DNA of 51,003 bases from assembly GCA_002154345.1 (NCBI GenBank), contig MUNB01000054.1, positions 1 through 51,003 on the forward strand, given 5' to 3'. The notes beneath the pieces are model-generated. The model had not been told where the DNA came from. It did no database searches and saw nothing but the letters and a program-made list of their open reading frames with translations. Shown one piece after another: positions 33,424-41,265 of this stretch; within the stretch, counting starts at the first letter, position 1; every line of letters begins with the position of its first letter. This DNA is from Streptomyces griseus (lineage in GTDB: Bacteria > Actinomycetota > Actinomycetes > Streptomycetales > Streptomycetaceae). The position numbers and the translations under genes were made by a program.

Positions 33424-34296
33424 TCAGATGACCGGAGGTCGGCCCAGCCTCGTCAGCCGCCACACCGTACGCCACTTCATCGGACGCCGAGGCCCGCAGG
33501 GCGTCGACCAGCCTTCCCGGAAACCGCCGAACCATGCCTTCAGCGCGGGCGGTGACGGACGCCTCACCAGGGTCAGCAGCAGCCAGACCCCGAGGTAGAG
33601 GGGGACCAGCGGGGCGGGCAGGTTCCGGCGGGCGAGCCAGACCCGGTTACGGGCGACCATGCGGTGGTAGACCGCGTGCCGGGACGGGGCGGTGGTGGGG
33701 TGGTTCAGCACCATGTCCGCGCGGTAGTCGATCATCCACCCCGCGTCCAGCGCCCGCCAGGCCAGGTCCGTCTCCTCGTGCGCATAGAAGAAGTCCTCCG
33801 GCAGCGGGCCGACCTCGGCGATGACCTTGGTGCGTACCGCGTTGGCGCCGCCGAGGAACGTCGTCACCCGCGAGGAGCGCATCGGGTCGGCGGCCCGCAG
33901 CCGGGGCACGTGCCGCCGCTGGGTGGCGCCGGTCTCCGGGTCGGCGATCCGGAAGGTGACGATCCCCAGCTTCGGATCGGCCTCGAACGCCTGCCGGCAC
34001 AGCTCGGCGGTGTCCCGGTTCGGCAGCAGCCCGTCGTCGTCCAGGAAGAGCAGCACGTCCACGTCCGCACCGCAGGGACCGAACGCCTCGATGCCGACGT
34101 TGCGGCCGCCGGGGATGCCCAGGTTCTCGGGCAGTTCCACCGTGCGCACCCCGGCGGGCACATCGGGCACCGGGGCGCCGTTGCCGACCACCACGACCTC
34201 GATCCGGTCACCGTGCTGGGCGGTGACCGAATCGAGGAGGGCGCGGAGCTCGTCCGGGCGGTTGCCCATGGTGATGATCACCGCGCCCAGTTTCAT
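33424..34296 (-). CDS. GT2-family glycosyltransferase
   Basis: A 290-residue GT-A enzyme starting MKLGAVIITMGNRPDELRAL. ENLGIPGGRNVGIEAFG and the metal site DVLLFLDDDGLLP are classic for family 2. EDFFYAHEETDLAWRAL contains the likely catalytic acidic residue (E-x-x-D/E-x-x-W). A hydrophobic C-terminal segment (LVPLYLGVWLLLTLV) suggests membrane association. It starts 8 bases after the CDP-alcohol phosphotransferase gene. Sugar donor and acceptor unknown; rhamnosyltransferase-like members look similar. Confidence 0.9.
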   Translation of the reverse strand: MKLGAVIITMGNRPDELRALLDSVTAQHGDRIEVVVVGNGAPVPDVPAGVRTVELPENLGIPGGRNVGIEAFGPCGADVDVLLFLDDDGLLPNRDTAELCRQAFEADPKLGIVTFRIADPETGATQRRHVPRLRAADPMRSSRVTTFLGGANAVRTKVIAEVGPLPEDFFYAHEETDLAWRALDAGWMIDYRADMVLNHPTTAPSRHAVYHRMVARNRVWLARRNLPAPLVPLYLGVWLLLTLVRRPSPPALKAWFGGFREGWSTPCGPRRPMKWRTVWRLTRLGRPPVI

Positions 34297-34304
34297 GGGG
34301 AAGG

Positions 34305-35084
34305 TCACTTCAGCCTGCTGGACGCCAGGACGGACACCAGGTGCAGCAGGGTCTGCAGCAGCGCGATGCCGGCCATGACCGCCACGGTCAGGCGGGTGTA
34401 GAAGAGGTCGCCCCCGATCGCGTCCACGACGGCCACCACGAGGATCACCAGGGATGCCTCGATGCCGAGGATCAGCCGGTGGAACTTGAGCGCGGCGGCC
34501 GCCTTGCGGGCCAGCGCCACGCCGGAGGAGCGCGGCTCGGAGGCCGCCTCCTTGACCGGCGGCAGCCCGCCCTGGTGGCGGGCCACGCCCACCAGGTCCG
34601 TCTCGGCCTTGATCAGGATCGCGCCGAGCGCGGCCAGCGTGCCGAGGAAGGCCCAGAGCCAGTCGATCCGGCCCTCGCCCCAGATGTCGGCGGCGCGCAG
34701 GCCGAGGCCGACGAGCACCGCCGCGTCGCACAGATAGGCGGCGACCCGGTCCAGATAGACCCCGCTGAGCGAGTACTGCTTCTTCCAGCGGGCCAGCTCG
34801 CCGTCCACGCAGTCGAAGAGCAGGTAGAGCTGGACCATCACCACACCGAGCACGGCGCCCCAGACGCCCGGCACCAGCAGCGCCGGGGCGGCCAGCGCAC
34901 CGGCCAGCGTCATCACGTACGTGACCTGGTTCGGCGTGACGCGGGTGTTGACCAGGTAGCGGTCCACGCGCAGCGAGACCTCGCGCATGTACATGCGCCC
35001 GGCCCAGTGCTCGCCGCTGCGCCGGTCCTTGACCCCCGGGGGGTGCACGACCGGACGGAGTTCAGCTACTGATGGTCGTCGCAT
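34305..35084 (-). CDS. CDP-alcohol phosphatidyltransferase-family enzyme (single domain)
   Basis: A 259-residue integral membrane enzyme. The catalytic motif is intact (DG-x2-AR-x8-G-x3-D-x3-D), read as CVDGELARW, then SGVYLDRVAAYLCD. RVTPNQVTYVMTLAG opens the first helix. These enzymes transfer a phospho-alcohol from a CDP-alcohol to an acceptor alcohol. It overlaps the dehydrogenase gene by 23 bases. The donor may be the CDP-alcohol made by the CTP-transferase encoded in the operon; this is inference. Confidence 0.9.
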   Translation of the reverse strand: MRRPSVAELRPVVHPPGVKDRRSGEHWAGRMYMREVSLRVDRYLVNTRVTPNQVTYVMTLAGALAAPALLVPGVWGAVLGVVMVQLYLLFDCVDGELARWKKQYSLSGVYLDRVAAYLCDAAVLVGLGLRAADIWGEGRIDWLWAFLGTLAALGAILIKAETDLVGVARHQGGLPPVKEAASEPRSSGVALARKAAAALKFHRLILGIEASLVILVVAVVDAIGGDLFYTRLTVAVMAGIALLQTLLHLVSVLASSRLK

Positions 35085-36123
35085 AGTCGGCGTACGCGTC
35101 CCTGATCTTGTCGGTGGACAGGTTGAGGTGCTCCAGGATCGTGAAGCGTCCCGGACGCGTCTGCGGCGCGTAGTCGACGGCCTTGACGAACTCGTCGACG
35201 CTGAACCCGATCTCCTCCGGCAGGACCGGCAGACCGTGGCGGCGCAGTATCGATGCCATCAGGAGCGACTCCTGGCGGGCACCGCGCAGATGCATGGCGA
35301 AGCAGGCGCCGAGGCCGACCTGCTCACCGTGGCTGGCCGCGCGCTGGGGGTAGAGCAGGTCGAAGGCGTGGTTGATCTCGTGGCAGGCGCCGGACGCCGG
35401 GCGCGAGTCGCCCGCGACCGACATCGAGATACCGGTGAGCACGAGCCCCTCGGCCAGCACCTTCAGGAAGGCGTCGTCGCCGACGCCGCCCGGGTGGCGC
35501 AGCACGGCCTCGCCGGCCTGGCGGGCCATCGCGGCCGCGAGTCCGTCGATCTCCTCGCCGTTGACCTCGTGGGCCAGCTCCCAGTCGGCGACGCAGGAGA
35601 TGTTCGAGATCGCGTCGCCGATGCCGGAACGGACGTAACGGGCGGGCGCCTCACGGATCACGTCGAGGTCGATGACCACGGCGATCGGGGTGGGGACCCC
35701 GTAGGAGCCGCGCCCGTTGTCGTTGTCGAGCGTGGCGACCGGCGAGCACAGGCCGTCGTGCGAGAGGTTCGTCGCGACGGCGACCAGCGGCAGGCCGACC
35801 CGCGCCGCGGCGTACTTCGCCACGTCGATGATCTTGCCGCCGCCGAGGCCGACGACGGCGTCGTACCGGTTGCCCTTGATGCCGTCGGCGAGCTTCACCG
35901 CGGAGTCGATCGTGCCGTCGGAGACCGGATACCAGTCGGCACCCGGCAGGACCGGAGCGAGCCTCTCCCTGAGGGCGCGCCCGGAGCCGTCGCTGATCGC
36001 GATGGCGAGCTTGCCCGAGGTGGAGATCCGCTGATCGGCCAGGAGACCCGCCAGATCGTCCATGGCGCCGCGCCGGATGTCGACGACGACCGGGGACGGA
36101 ATGAGCCGGGTCAGTACTGGCAC
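35062..36123 (-). CDS. Glycerol-1-phosphate dehydrogenase-like enzyme (AraM/EgsA family)
   Basis: A 353-residue group-III iron/zinc alcohol dehydrogenase-fold protein. The NAD motif is VVGLGGGKIIDVAKY and TNLSHDGLCSPVA follows. Metal ligands are SGACHEINHAFD and RAASHGEQVGLG. This combination fits sn-glycerol-1-phosphate dehydrogenases (AraM of Bacillus, archaeal EgsA), which reduce dihydroxyacetone phosphate to G1P. Other members are 3-dehydroquinate-synthase-like, so the substrate is probable but not certain. GTG start, overlapping the CTP-transferase gene by 13 bases. Confidence 0.85.
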   Translation of the reverse strand: MPVLTRLIPSPVVVDIRRGAMDDLAGLLADQRISTSGKLAIAISDGSGRALRERLAPVLPGADWYPVSDGTIDSAVKLADGIKGNRYDAVVGLGGGKIIDVAKYAAARVGLPLVAVATNLSHDGLCSPVATLDNDNGRGSYGVPTPIAVVIDLDVIREAPARYVRSGIGDAISNISCVADWELAHEVNGEEIDGLAAAMARQAGEAVLRHPGGVGDDAFLKVLAEGLVLTGISMSVAGDSRPASGACHEINHAFDLLYPQRAASHGEQVGLGACFAMHLRGARQESLLMASILRRHGLPVLPEEIGFSVDEFVKAVDYAPQTRPGRFTILEHLNLSTDKIRDAYADYATTISS

Positions 36124-36848
36124 GCGATCTCACGGCCCTTCTTGAGGTCGTCGTGGTTGTCGATCTCGACCCAGGTCACGGTGCCGATGGGGGCCACGTC
36201 CACGGTGAAGCCGCGGTTGACCAGCTCCTGGTAGCCGTCCTCGTAGTAGAGGTCGGGGTCGCGCTCGAAGGTGGTCTTCAGCGCGTCCGCCAGCTCCTCG
36301 GCGGCCTCGGCCTCGATGAGGGTGACGCCGATGTACTCACCGGTCGCGGTGGCCGGGTCCATCAGCTTGGTGATGCGCTGAACTCCCTTGCCCTCCGCGG
36401 TGATGACCTTCATCTCCTCGTCGGCGAGGCTCTTCTCGGTGTCCAGGGCGAGGATGATCTTCTGGCCCTTGCCGCGGGCGTCCAGAAGGGTCTTCTCGAC
36501 GGAGACCGGGTGCACGGTGTCGCCGTTGGCGAGGATCACGCCGCGCTTGATGACGTCACGGGCGCACCACAGGGAGTAGGCGTTGTTCCACTCCTCGGCC
36601 TTGTCGTTGTCGATCAGCGTGAGGGTGAGGCCGTAGGTCGCCTCCAGCTCGGCCTTGCGGGCGTAGACAGCCTCCTTGCGGTAGCCGACGACGATCGCGA
36701 CCTCGGTGAGTCCGACCTCGGCGAAGTTGGCGAGCGTGAGGTCGAGGACCGTCTTGTCGCCGTCGACAGGGACGAGCGCCTTGGGGAGCGTGTCCGTGTA
36801 GGGGCGCAGACGTCGTCCTGCACCGGCTGCCAGTACGAGGCCGATCAT
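36111..36848 (-). CDS. CTP-dependent nucleotidyltransferase (phosphocholine cytidylyltransferase-like)
   Basis: A 245-residue sugar/alcohol-phosphate nucleotidyltransferase. The signature LVLAAGAGRRLRPYTDTLPK and KALVPVDG binds the nucleotide, LANGDTVHPVS holds the metal Asp, and GTVTWVEIDNHDDLKKG closes the fold. The closest families are LicC-type phosphocholine and inositol-1-phosphate cytidylyltransferases. It probably forms the CDP-alcohol used by the two CDP-alcohol phosphotransferases in the operon. ATGA overlap with the upstream gene. Confidence 0.9.
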   Translation of the reverse strand: MIGLVLAAGAGRRLRPYTDTLPKALVPVDGDKTVLDLTLANFAEVGLTEVAIVVGYRKEAVYARKAELEATYGLTLTLIDNDKAEEWNNAYSLWCARDVIKRGVILANGDTVHPVSVEKTLLDARGKGQKIILALDTEKSLADEEMKVITAEGKGVQRITKLMDPATATGEYIGVTLIEAEAAEELADALKTTFERDPDLYYEDGYQELVNRGFTVDVAPIGTVTWVEIDNHDDLKKGREIACQY

Positions 36849-38677
36849 GCGAGTTCTCCTTCGTCGTGTACGGCGGGCGCCGAGGAGGACACCCAGAAGC
36901 GGATGGACTCCACGAGCACCACCAGAGCCACGGCGACCGCGAGCGCGGTCAGGGCCGTGGTGAAACCTGAGGCATGGGTGAGTACGGCGGCGAGGACGGC
37001 CACCAGCGCGGTACGGCCCTCGTGTCCACCGATCGTCCGCACCAGCCACTGGGGCGGCGCGCCGGTGCCTCCGCGAATGCGGTACACCGTGTCGTAGTGA
37101 TGGTAGGCGACGGCCGAGACCAGCCCGAAGGCCGCCGGAACGGCGTGCGGGACGTCGCTGCGGGCCGCCAGCACCAGGATCGTGACGTACTCCGCGGCCC
37201 GGAAGAACGGCGGCACCAGCCAGTCGAGCGCGCCCTTGAGCGGGCGGGCGACGGCGAGGCCGGAGAGGACCACGTACACCGCAGCGGCGGCGACGGTGAG
37301 CCAACTTCCGTACGGGAGGAAGAGGGCACCGCCGATCATCACGAGCGTGCCGAGCAGGGCGACGGCCGGAGCGGTGAACGCGCCCCGGAGCCCGGGGGCG
37401 ACGGCCGCGACGCCCTGGGCGAGCGGGCCGGAGTCGGCGAGGTCCGCGAGGGCCTGCGCGGCGCGGTCGGTACGGCGCGCCTTGCGGGTCAGCGAGCGCA
37501 GCAGACGGCCCGCTGTGGTGTAGCAGGCGGCGAGCGCGCAGCCGACGAGCAGGGCGTAGAAGACGATGCGCGGCGTGGTGAGCGCGGTGAGGACCGCGAT
37601 CATGGCCCAGCGCTCGCCGATCGGCAGCACGATCATCCGGCGCGCCCAGACCGTCCAGCCGACGCTGTCGAGCTTGCCGGAGAGGGCGGCGGTGGGGCTG
37701 GTATTGGCGACCGCGTCGTGGTTGGCCTCGTTGAACGAGAAGTCCACGACATGGCGGCAGGCCTGGAGGACCATCGCGCCCAGCGCCAGCACCCATACGT
37801 CGTCGCCGCCGCGTACGGCGCCGATGGCGAGCCCCGCGTAGTACGCGTACTCCTTGGCCCGGTCGAAGGTGGCGTCCAGCCAGGCCCCCATCGTGGAGTA
37901 CTGCAGCGAGTAGCGGGCGAGCTGCCCGTCGGTGCAGTCCAGTACGAAGGAGACCATCAGCAGGATCCCGGCGGCGACATAGCCGCCCCGGGTGCCGGTG
38001 GCCGCCGCGCCCGCCGCGATCAGCGCGGTGATCAGCGAGGCGGTGGTGACCTGGTTCGGGGTGAGGTTGCGGCGGGCGCACCAGCGGGCGATGTAGCGGG
38101 AGTAGGGGCTGATGCAGAAGGTGGTGAAGAAGCCGTCGTGCGCCTTCACCGCGCTGCGCAGCCGTACGGCCTCGTCGTCGACCGAGGCGAGGCCCGCCTC
38201 GGCGGCGGCCCGCTGCTCCGGGTCCGTGGGGACGGCCGCGACGAGCGAGCCGAGGGCGGGGCGCTGTACGGCGGTGCCGTCGGCCTCCAGTGCCACGGCG
38301 ATCCGGCCGGGGACGGTGCGGTCCTCGGGCGCGGGGTCGGTGTCCGGCTCGACGACCGGGGCGCCCGCGCCGACGGCGGCCGTGGTGCGCCGGAGCGCAC
38401 TCAGCAGGGCGCCGCGCGCCTCGGGCCGGGCGGTGAGCGCGCCGGGCACGGTGGCGACGGCGAAGCGCGGGTCGGTCAGTCCGAGCCGCAGCGCGTGGAC
38501 GTGGCCCACGAAGCGCGGGTCGACGAGGGCGACCCGGCGGCCGGCCGGAACGGCGGCGAGCAGGGCTGCGGCGTCACCGGCGTCGACGGCGGTCTGCACA
38601 TCGAAGCCCAGGGACCGCAGATCGTCCGCGAGCGACGACCCGGGTACCGGCGTACCGGTGAGGATGGCGGTCGACAG
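36845..38677 (-). CDS. CDP-alcohol phosphatidyltransferase with DUF5941 C-terminal domain, probable CTG start
   Basis: About 610 residues in three parts: an N-terminal alpha/beta domain (GRRVALVDPRFVGHVHALRL), a CDP-alcohol phosphotransferase domain (CTDGQLARYSLQYSTMG, then AWLDATFDRAKEY, the complete DG..AR..G..D..D motif), and a membrane C-terminal domain of DUF5941 type (ALDWLVPPFFRAAEYVTILV). No ATG, GTG or TTG is available between the in-frame TGA and codon 27. A CTG at 38675-38677 has AAGGAG 9 bases upstream and yields STAILTGTPVPGSSLADDLR, which looks like true protein. The fallback start is GTG at 38599. Confidence 0.85.
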   Translation of the reverse strand: MSTAILTGTPVPGSSLADDLRSLGFDVQTAVDAGDAAALLAAVPAGRRVALVDPRFVGHVHALRLGLTDPRFAVATVPGALTARPEARGALLSALRRTTAAVGAGAPVVEPDTDPAPEDRTVPGRIAVALEADGTAVQRPALGSLVAAVPTDPEQRAAAEAGLASVDDEAVRLRSAVKAHDGFFTTFCISPYSRYIARWCARRNLTPNQVTTASLITALIAAGAAATGTRGGYVAAGILLMVSFVLDCTDGQLARYSLQYSTMGAWLDATFDRAKEYAYYAGLAIGAVRGGDDVWVLALGAMVLQACRHVVDFSFNEANHDAVANTSPTAALSGKLDSVGWTVWARRMIVLPIGERWAMIAVLTALTTPRIVFYALLVGCALAACYTTAGRLLRSLTRKARRTDRAAQALADLADSGPLAQGVAAVAPGLRGAFTAPAVALLGTLVMIGGALFLPYGSWLTVAAAAVYVVLSGLAVARPLKGALDWLVPPFFRAAEYVTILVLAARSDVPHAVPAAFGLVSAVAYHHYDTVYRIRGGTGAPPQWLVRTIGGHEGRTALVAVLAAVLTHASGFTTALTALAVAVALVVLVESIRFWVSSSAPAVHDEGELA

Positions 38678-38688
38678 ACGAACTCACT

Positions 38689-38732
38689 CCTTGGCACTGA
38701 CGGGGACGACCCTTGGCACTGACGGGGACGAC
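38689..38732. repeat. Perfect 22-bp tandem duplication
   Basis: The unit CCTTGGCACTGACGGGGACGAC (22 bases; key parts CCTTGGCAC and GGGGACGAC) occurs twice head-to-tail at 38689-38710 and 38711-38732. It abuts the ribosome site of the DUF5941 gene in its 5' leader. Confidence 0.9.
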
Positions 38733-38925
38733 ACACGGCCGCACGGCCACGAGACGGGCCGGCGGCGTGTCGGCTGAGGCTATCCGATGAACGGAAGGCT
38801 GAGTTCACCACCCGTTTGTGCGCTGTTCGGGTGGATCCGCAAGCGCGGTCGCCGTTCGCGATCATCATCATCGATCGGGGGCCCGGCCCACAAACCCGCG
38901 GGCCGGGGCGCGGACGGCGGGCCCT

Positions 38926-38931
38926 TAGGCT
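38926..38931 (+). promoter_or_regulatory. -10 box of the galE leaderless promoter
   Basis: TAGGCT lies 7 bases before the ATG at 38939. Confidence 0.6.
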
Positions 38932-38938
38932 GACGGTC

Positions 38939-39916
38939 ATGACATGGCTGATCACAGGCGGGGCGGGTTATATCGGGGCACACGTGGCGCGGGCCATGGT
39001 GGCGGCGGGCGAGCGGGTCGTGGTGCTCGACGACCGCTCCAGCGGCATCGTGGACCGGCTGCCCGAGGACGTGACCCTGGTGGAGGGCTCGGCCTCCGAC
39101 CGGGCCCTGCTGGACCGGGTGCTGGCCGGGCACGCGGTGAGCGGTGTGGTGCATCTCGCGGCGAAGAAGCAGGTCGGCGAGTCCGTGGAGAAGCCGCTGC
39201 TGTACTACCGGGAGAACGTCGCCGGGCTGGGCGTGCTGCTGGAGGCCGTGGTCGCGGCGGATGTGCGGCGCTTCCTCTTCTCGTCGTCGGCGGCCGTCTA
39301 CGGCGTACCGGACGTGGAGCTCATCACCGAGGAGACGCCCTGCCTGCCGATCAACCCGTACGGCGAGACCAAGCTGACCGGGGAGTGGCTGGTGCGGGCC
39401 ACCGGGAAGGCCCACGGGATCTCGACCGCCTGTCTGCGGTACTTCAACGTGGCGGGCTCCGCCGCACCGGAGCTCGCGGACACCGGGGTCTTCAACATCG
39501 TGCCGATGATGTTCGAGCGGCTGACGCGCGGCGAGGCCCCGCGGATCTTCGGTGACGACTACCCGACGCCGGACGGCACCTGCGTCCGCGACTACATCCA
39601 CGTCGCCGACCTGGCGGAGGCGCACCTCGCCGTCGCGCGGCGGCTGGACGGGGCGGACGCCGTCGACCTGACGCTGAACGTCGGCCGGGGCGAGGGCGTC
39701 TCGGTGCGGGAGCTGGCCGAGGTGATCGGCGAGGTGACGGGTCACGGCCTCGAGCCGGTGGTGGAGCCGCGCCGGGCCGGTGACGCACCGAAGGCGGTGG
39801 CGTCGGCCGCGCGGATCACCGAGGAGCTCGGCTGGACGGCACGGCGGAGTGTGCGCGAGATGGTCGAGTCGGCCTGGGAGGGCTGGCAGCTGCGCCATCC
39901 CGAGGCCCGTCCGTGA
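38939..39916 (+). CDS. galE: UDP-glucose 4-epimerase
   Basis: A 325-residue extended SDR. The NAD motif TGGAGYIGAHV is at residues 6-16, the catalytic Ser in FLFSSSAAVYG, and Tyr-x3-Lys in NPYGETKLTGEWL. It interconverts UDP-glucose and UDP-galactose (or the GlcNAc/GalNAc pair). ATG start, leaderless. It is divergent from the glycopolymer operon across a 261-base gap, so it probably supplies UDP-galactose to that pathway. A strong terminator follows. Confidence 0.95.
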   Translation: MTWLITGGAGYIGAHVARAMVAAGERVVVLDDRSSGIVDRLPEDVTLVEGSASDRALLDRVLAGHAVSGVVHLAAKKQVGESVEKPLLYYRENVAGLGVLLEAVVAADVRRFLFSSSAAVYGVPDVELITEETPCLPINPYGETKLTGEWLVRATGKAHGISTACLRYFNVAGSAAPELADTGVFNIVPMMFERLTRGEAPRIFGDDYPTPDGTCVRDYIHVADLAEAHLAVARRLDGADAVDLTLNVGRGEGVSVRELAEVIGEVTGHGLEPVVEPRRAGDAPKAVASAARITEELGWTARRSVREMVESAWEGWQLRHPEARP

Positions 39917-39949
39917 TCGGTTCCCAGCGGCGTCGGTGATCGTGTCAAC

Positions 39950-39984
39950 GCTCTGACCTGCGGAACGTTTCCGCAGGTCAGAGC
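39950..39984 (+). terminator. galE terminator
   Basis: A perfect 16-bp stem (39950-39965 with 39969-39984) closes on a 3-base loop, 33 bases after the galE stop codon. Confidence 0.9.
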
Positions 39985-39987
39985 ACA

Positions 39988-40002
39988 TGACAACGGTGTT
40001 CA
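39988..40002. promoter_or_regulatory. Zur-box-like inverted repeat upstream of the CDF gene
   Basis: TGACAACGGTGTTCA has TGA/TCA ends and 10 of 15 self-complementary positions, the 7-1-7 layout of actinobacterial Zur sites. The match to a real Zur consensus is weak. A CGGGGCGG-TT-CCGCCCCG hairpin (40049-40066) lies further down the same leader. Confidence 0.25.
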
Positions 40003-40096
40003 GTCCCGTGTTGCCCCATACCCCCCACCCGTAGTTCACTGGCCTGGTCGGGGCGGTTCCGCCCCGGCGCGTCCTAGGGACCTGGAGGCGTTTCGC

Positions 40097-41038
40097 ATGG
40101 GGGCTGGCCACGATCACGGACATACGCACGGCGGGCCGCCTCCGACCGGCACGGCGGCCGCCGCGTACCGGGGCAGGCTCCGGGTGGCCCTCGCGATCAC
40201 GCTGAGCGTGATGGTGATGGAGATCGTCGGCGGCGTCCTCTCCGACTCGCTGGCCCTGATCGCGGACGCCGCCCACATGGCCACCGACGCCCTGGGTCTC
40301 GGAATGGCGCTGCTCGCCATCCACTTCGCCAACCGCCCGGCCGGCCCGAACCGCACCTTCGGCTTCGCCCGTGCGGAGATCCTGGCGGCCCTCGCCAACT
40401 GTCTGCTGCTGCTGGGGGTCGGCGGCTATCTGGTCTTCGAGGCGGTCGAGCGGTTCATCACCCCGGCCGAGACGAAGGGCGGACTCGCCATCGCGTTCGC
40501 CGCGGTCGGCCTGGTGGCCAACATCGTCTCGCTGTCCCTGCTGATGCGCGGGCAGAAGGAGAGCCTGAACGTGCGGGGCGCCTATCTGGAGGTGATGGCC
40601 GACACCCTGGGCTCGATCGCCGTGATCGTCTCGGCGGGCGTCATCATGGCGACCGGCTGGCAGGCCGCCGACCCGATCGCCTCGCTGGTGATCGGCCTGA
40701 TGATCGTCCCCCGGACGGTGAAGCTGCTGCGGGAGACCCTGAACGTGCTGCTGGAGGCGGCGCCCAAGGGCGTGGACATGGCGGAGGTACGGGCCCACAT
40801 CACGGCGCTGCCCGGAGTCCTGGACGTCCACGACCTGCACGCCTGGACGATCACTTCGGGCATGCCGGTGCTCTCCGCCCATGTGGTGGTGCGCCAGGAG
40901 ATGCTGGACTCGATAGGACACGAGAAGGTGCTGCACGAGCTGCAGGGCTGCCTCGGGGACCACTTCGACGTGGAGCACTGCACCTTCCAGCTGGAGCCGA
41001 GCGGCCACGCCGAGCACGAGGCGCACCTCTGCCACTGA
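40097..41038 (+). CDS. Cation diffusion facilitator (CzcD-like zinc/cobalt exporter)
   Basis: A 313-residue CDF protein. The N-terminus is His-rich (GHDHGHTHGG). Six helices carry the transport-site motifs SLALIADAAHMATDALG (H-x3-D) and YLEVMADTLGSIAVI (D-x3-D type). The C-terminal ferredoxin-like domain has DVHDLHAWTITSG and ends with HAEHEAHLCH. The TM2/TM5 metal site points to Zn(II) export by proton antiport. ATG start with GGAGG 8 bases upstream. Confidence 0.94.
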   Translation: MGAGHDHGHTHGGPPPTGTAAAAYRGRLRVALAITLSVMVMEIVGGVLSDSLALIADAAHMATDALGLGMALLAIHFANRPAGPNRTFGFARAEILAALANCLLLLGVGGYLVFEAVERFITPAETKGGLAIAFAAVGLVANIVSLSLLMRGQKESLNVRGAYLEVMADTLGSIAVIVSAGVIMATGWQAADPIASLVIGLMIVPRTVKLLRETLNVLLEAAPKGVDMAEVRAHITALPGVLDVHDLHAWTITSGMPVLSAHVVVRQEMLDSIGHEKVLHELQGCLGDHFDVEHCTFQLEPSGHAEHEAHLCH

Positions 41039-41058
41039 GACGCGCGAGGGGTCGGTGC

Positions 41059-41064
41059 TAGGGT
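41059..41064 (+). promoter_or_regulatory. -10 box for the structured leader transcript
   Basis: TAGGGT lies 8 bases before the first base of a hairpin (41072), which would place the transcript start almost at that hairpin. Confidence 0.45.
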
Positions 41065-41070
41065 GGCTTC

Positions 41071-41143
41071 GCTGAGACGTTCGAGTCTCAGTGGTGGAGC
41101 GGAACCCGGTGTCACCGGGACCTTTCGAGAGGAGCTGAGGTTG
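41071..41143 (+). promoter_or_regulatory. Structured 5' leader upstream of a small ORF
   Basis: Hairpin CTGAGAC-GTTCGA-GTCTCAG (41072-41091) is followed by CCCGG-TGTCA-CCGGG and then the ribosome-site region GAGAGGAGCTGAGG. CTCAG of the first hairpin can pair with CTGAG in that region, so alternative folding could mask or free the ribosome site. It does not match a riboswitch class I know. Confidence 0.5.
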
Positions 41144-41212
41144 ATGACGGTCGCGACGACGCCTTCCCGGCGCAGCAATCGGTCCTTCCTCATCTCCGGG
41201 GTTTCCGGCTAG
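41144..41212 (+). CDS. Putative 22-residue leader peptide
   Basis: An ATG with GAGGAG 9 bases upstream opens MTVATTPSRRSNRSFLISG, then VSG and TAG. It lies inside the leader of the methyltransferase-GNAT gene, ending 53 bases before its TTG start. Rich in Ser and Arg. It could be a translated regulatory ORF or a genuine micro-protein. Confidence 0.5.
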   Translation: MTVATTPSRRSNRSFLISGVSG

Positions 41213-41265
41213 GTCCACCTTCTTCGCGGATCGGGTCGGAGCCCTCACACGCAAGGGTTCCCACG

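Noticed and set aside
41071-41143. SAM riboswitch ahead of the methyltransferase-GNAT gene
   Set aside because: I compared the leader with the SAM-I/II/IV consensus as I know it and found no matching conserved blocks; it is reported only as an unclassified structured leader.
38780-41254. 824-codon minus-strand frame across galE and the CDF gene
   Set aside because: Antisense to two clear genes and running through the galE terminator; no motif or ribosome site.
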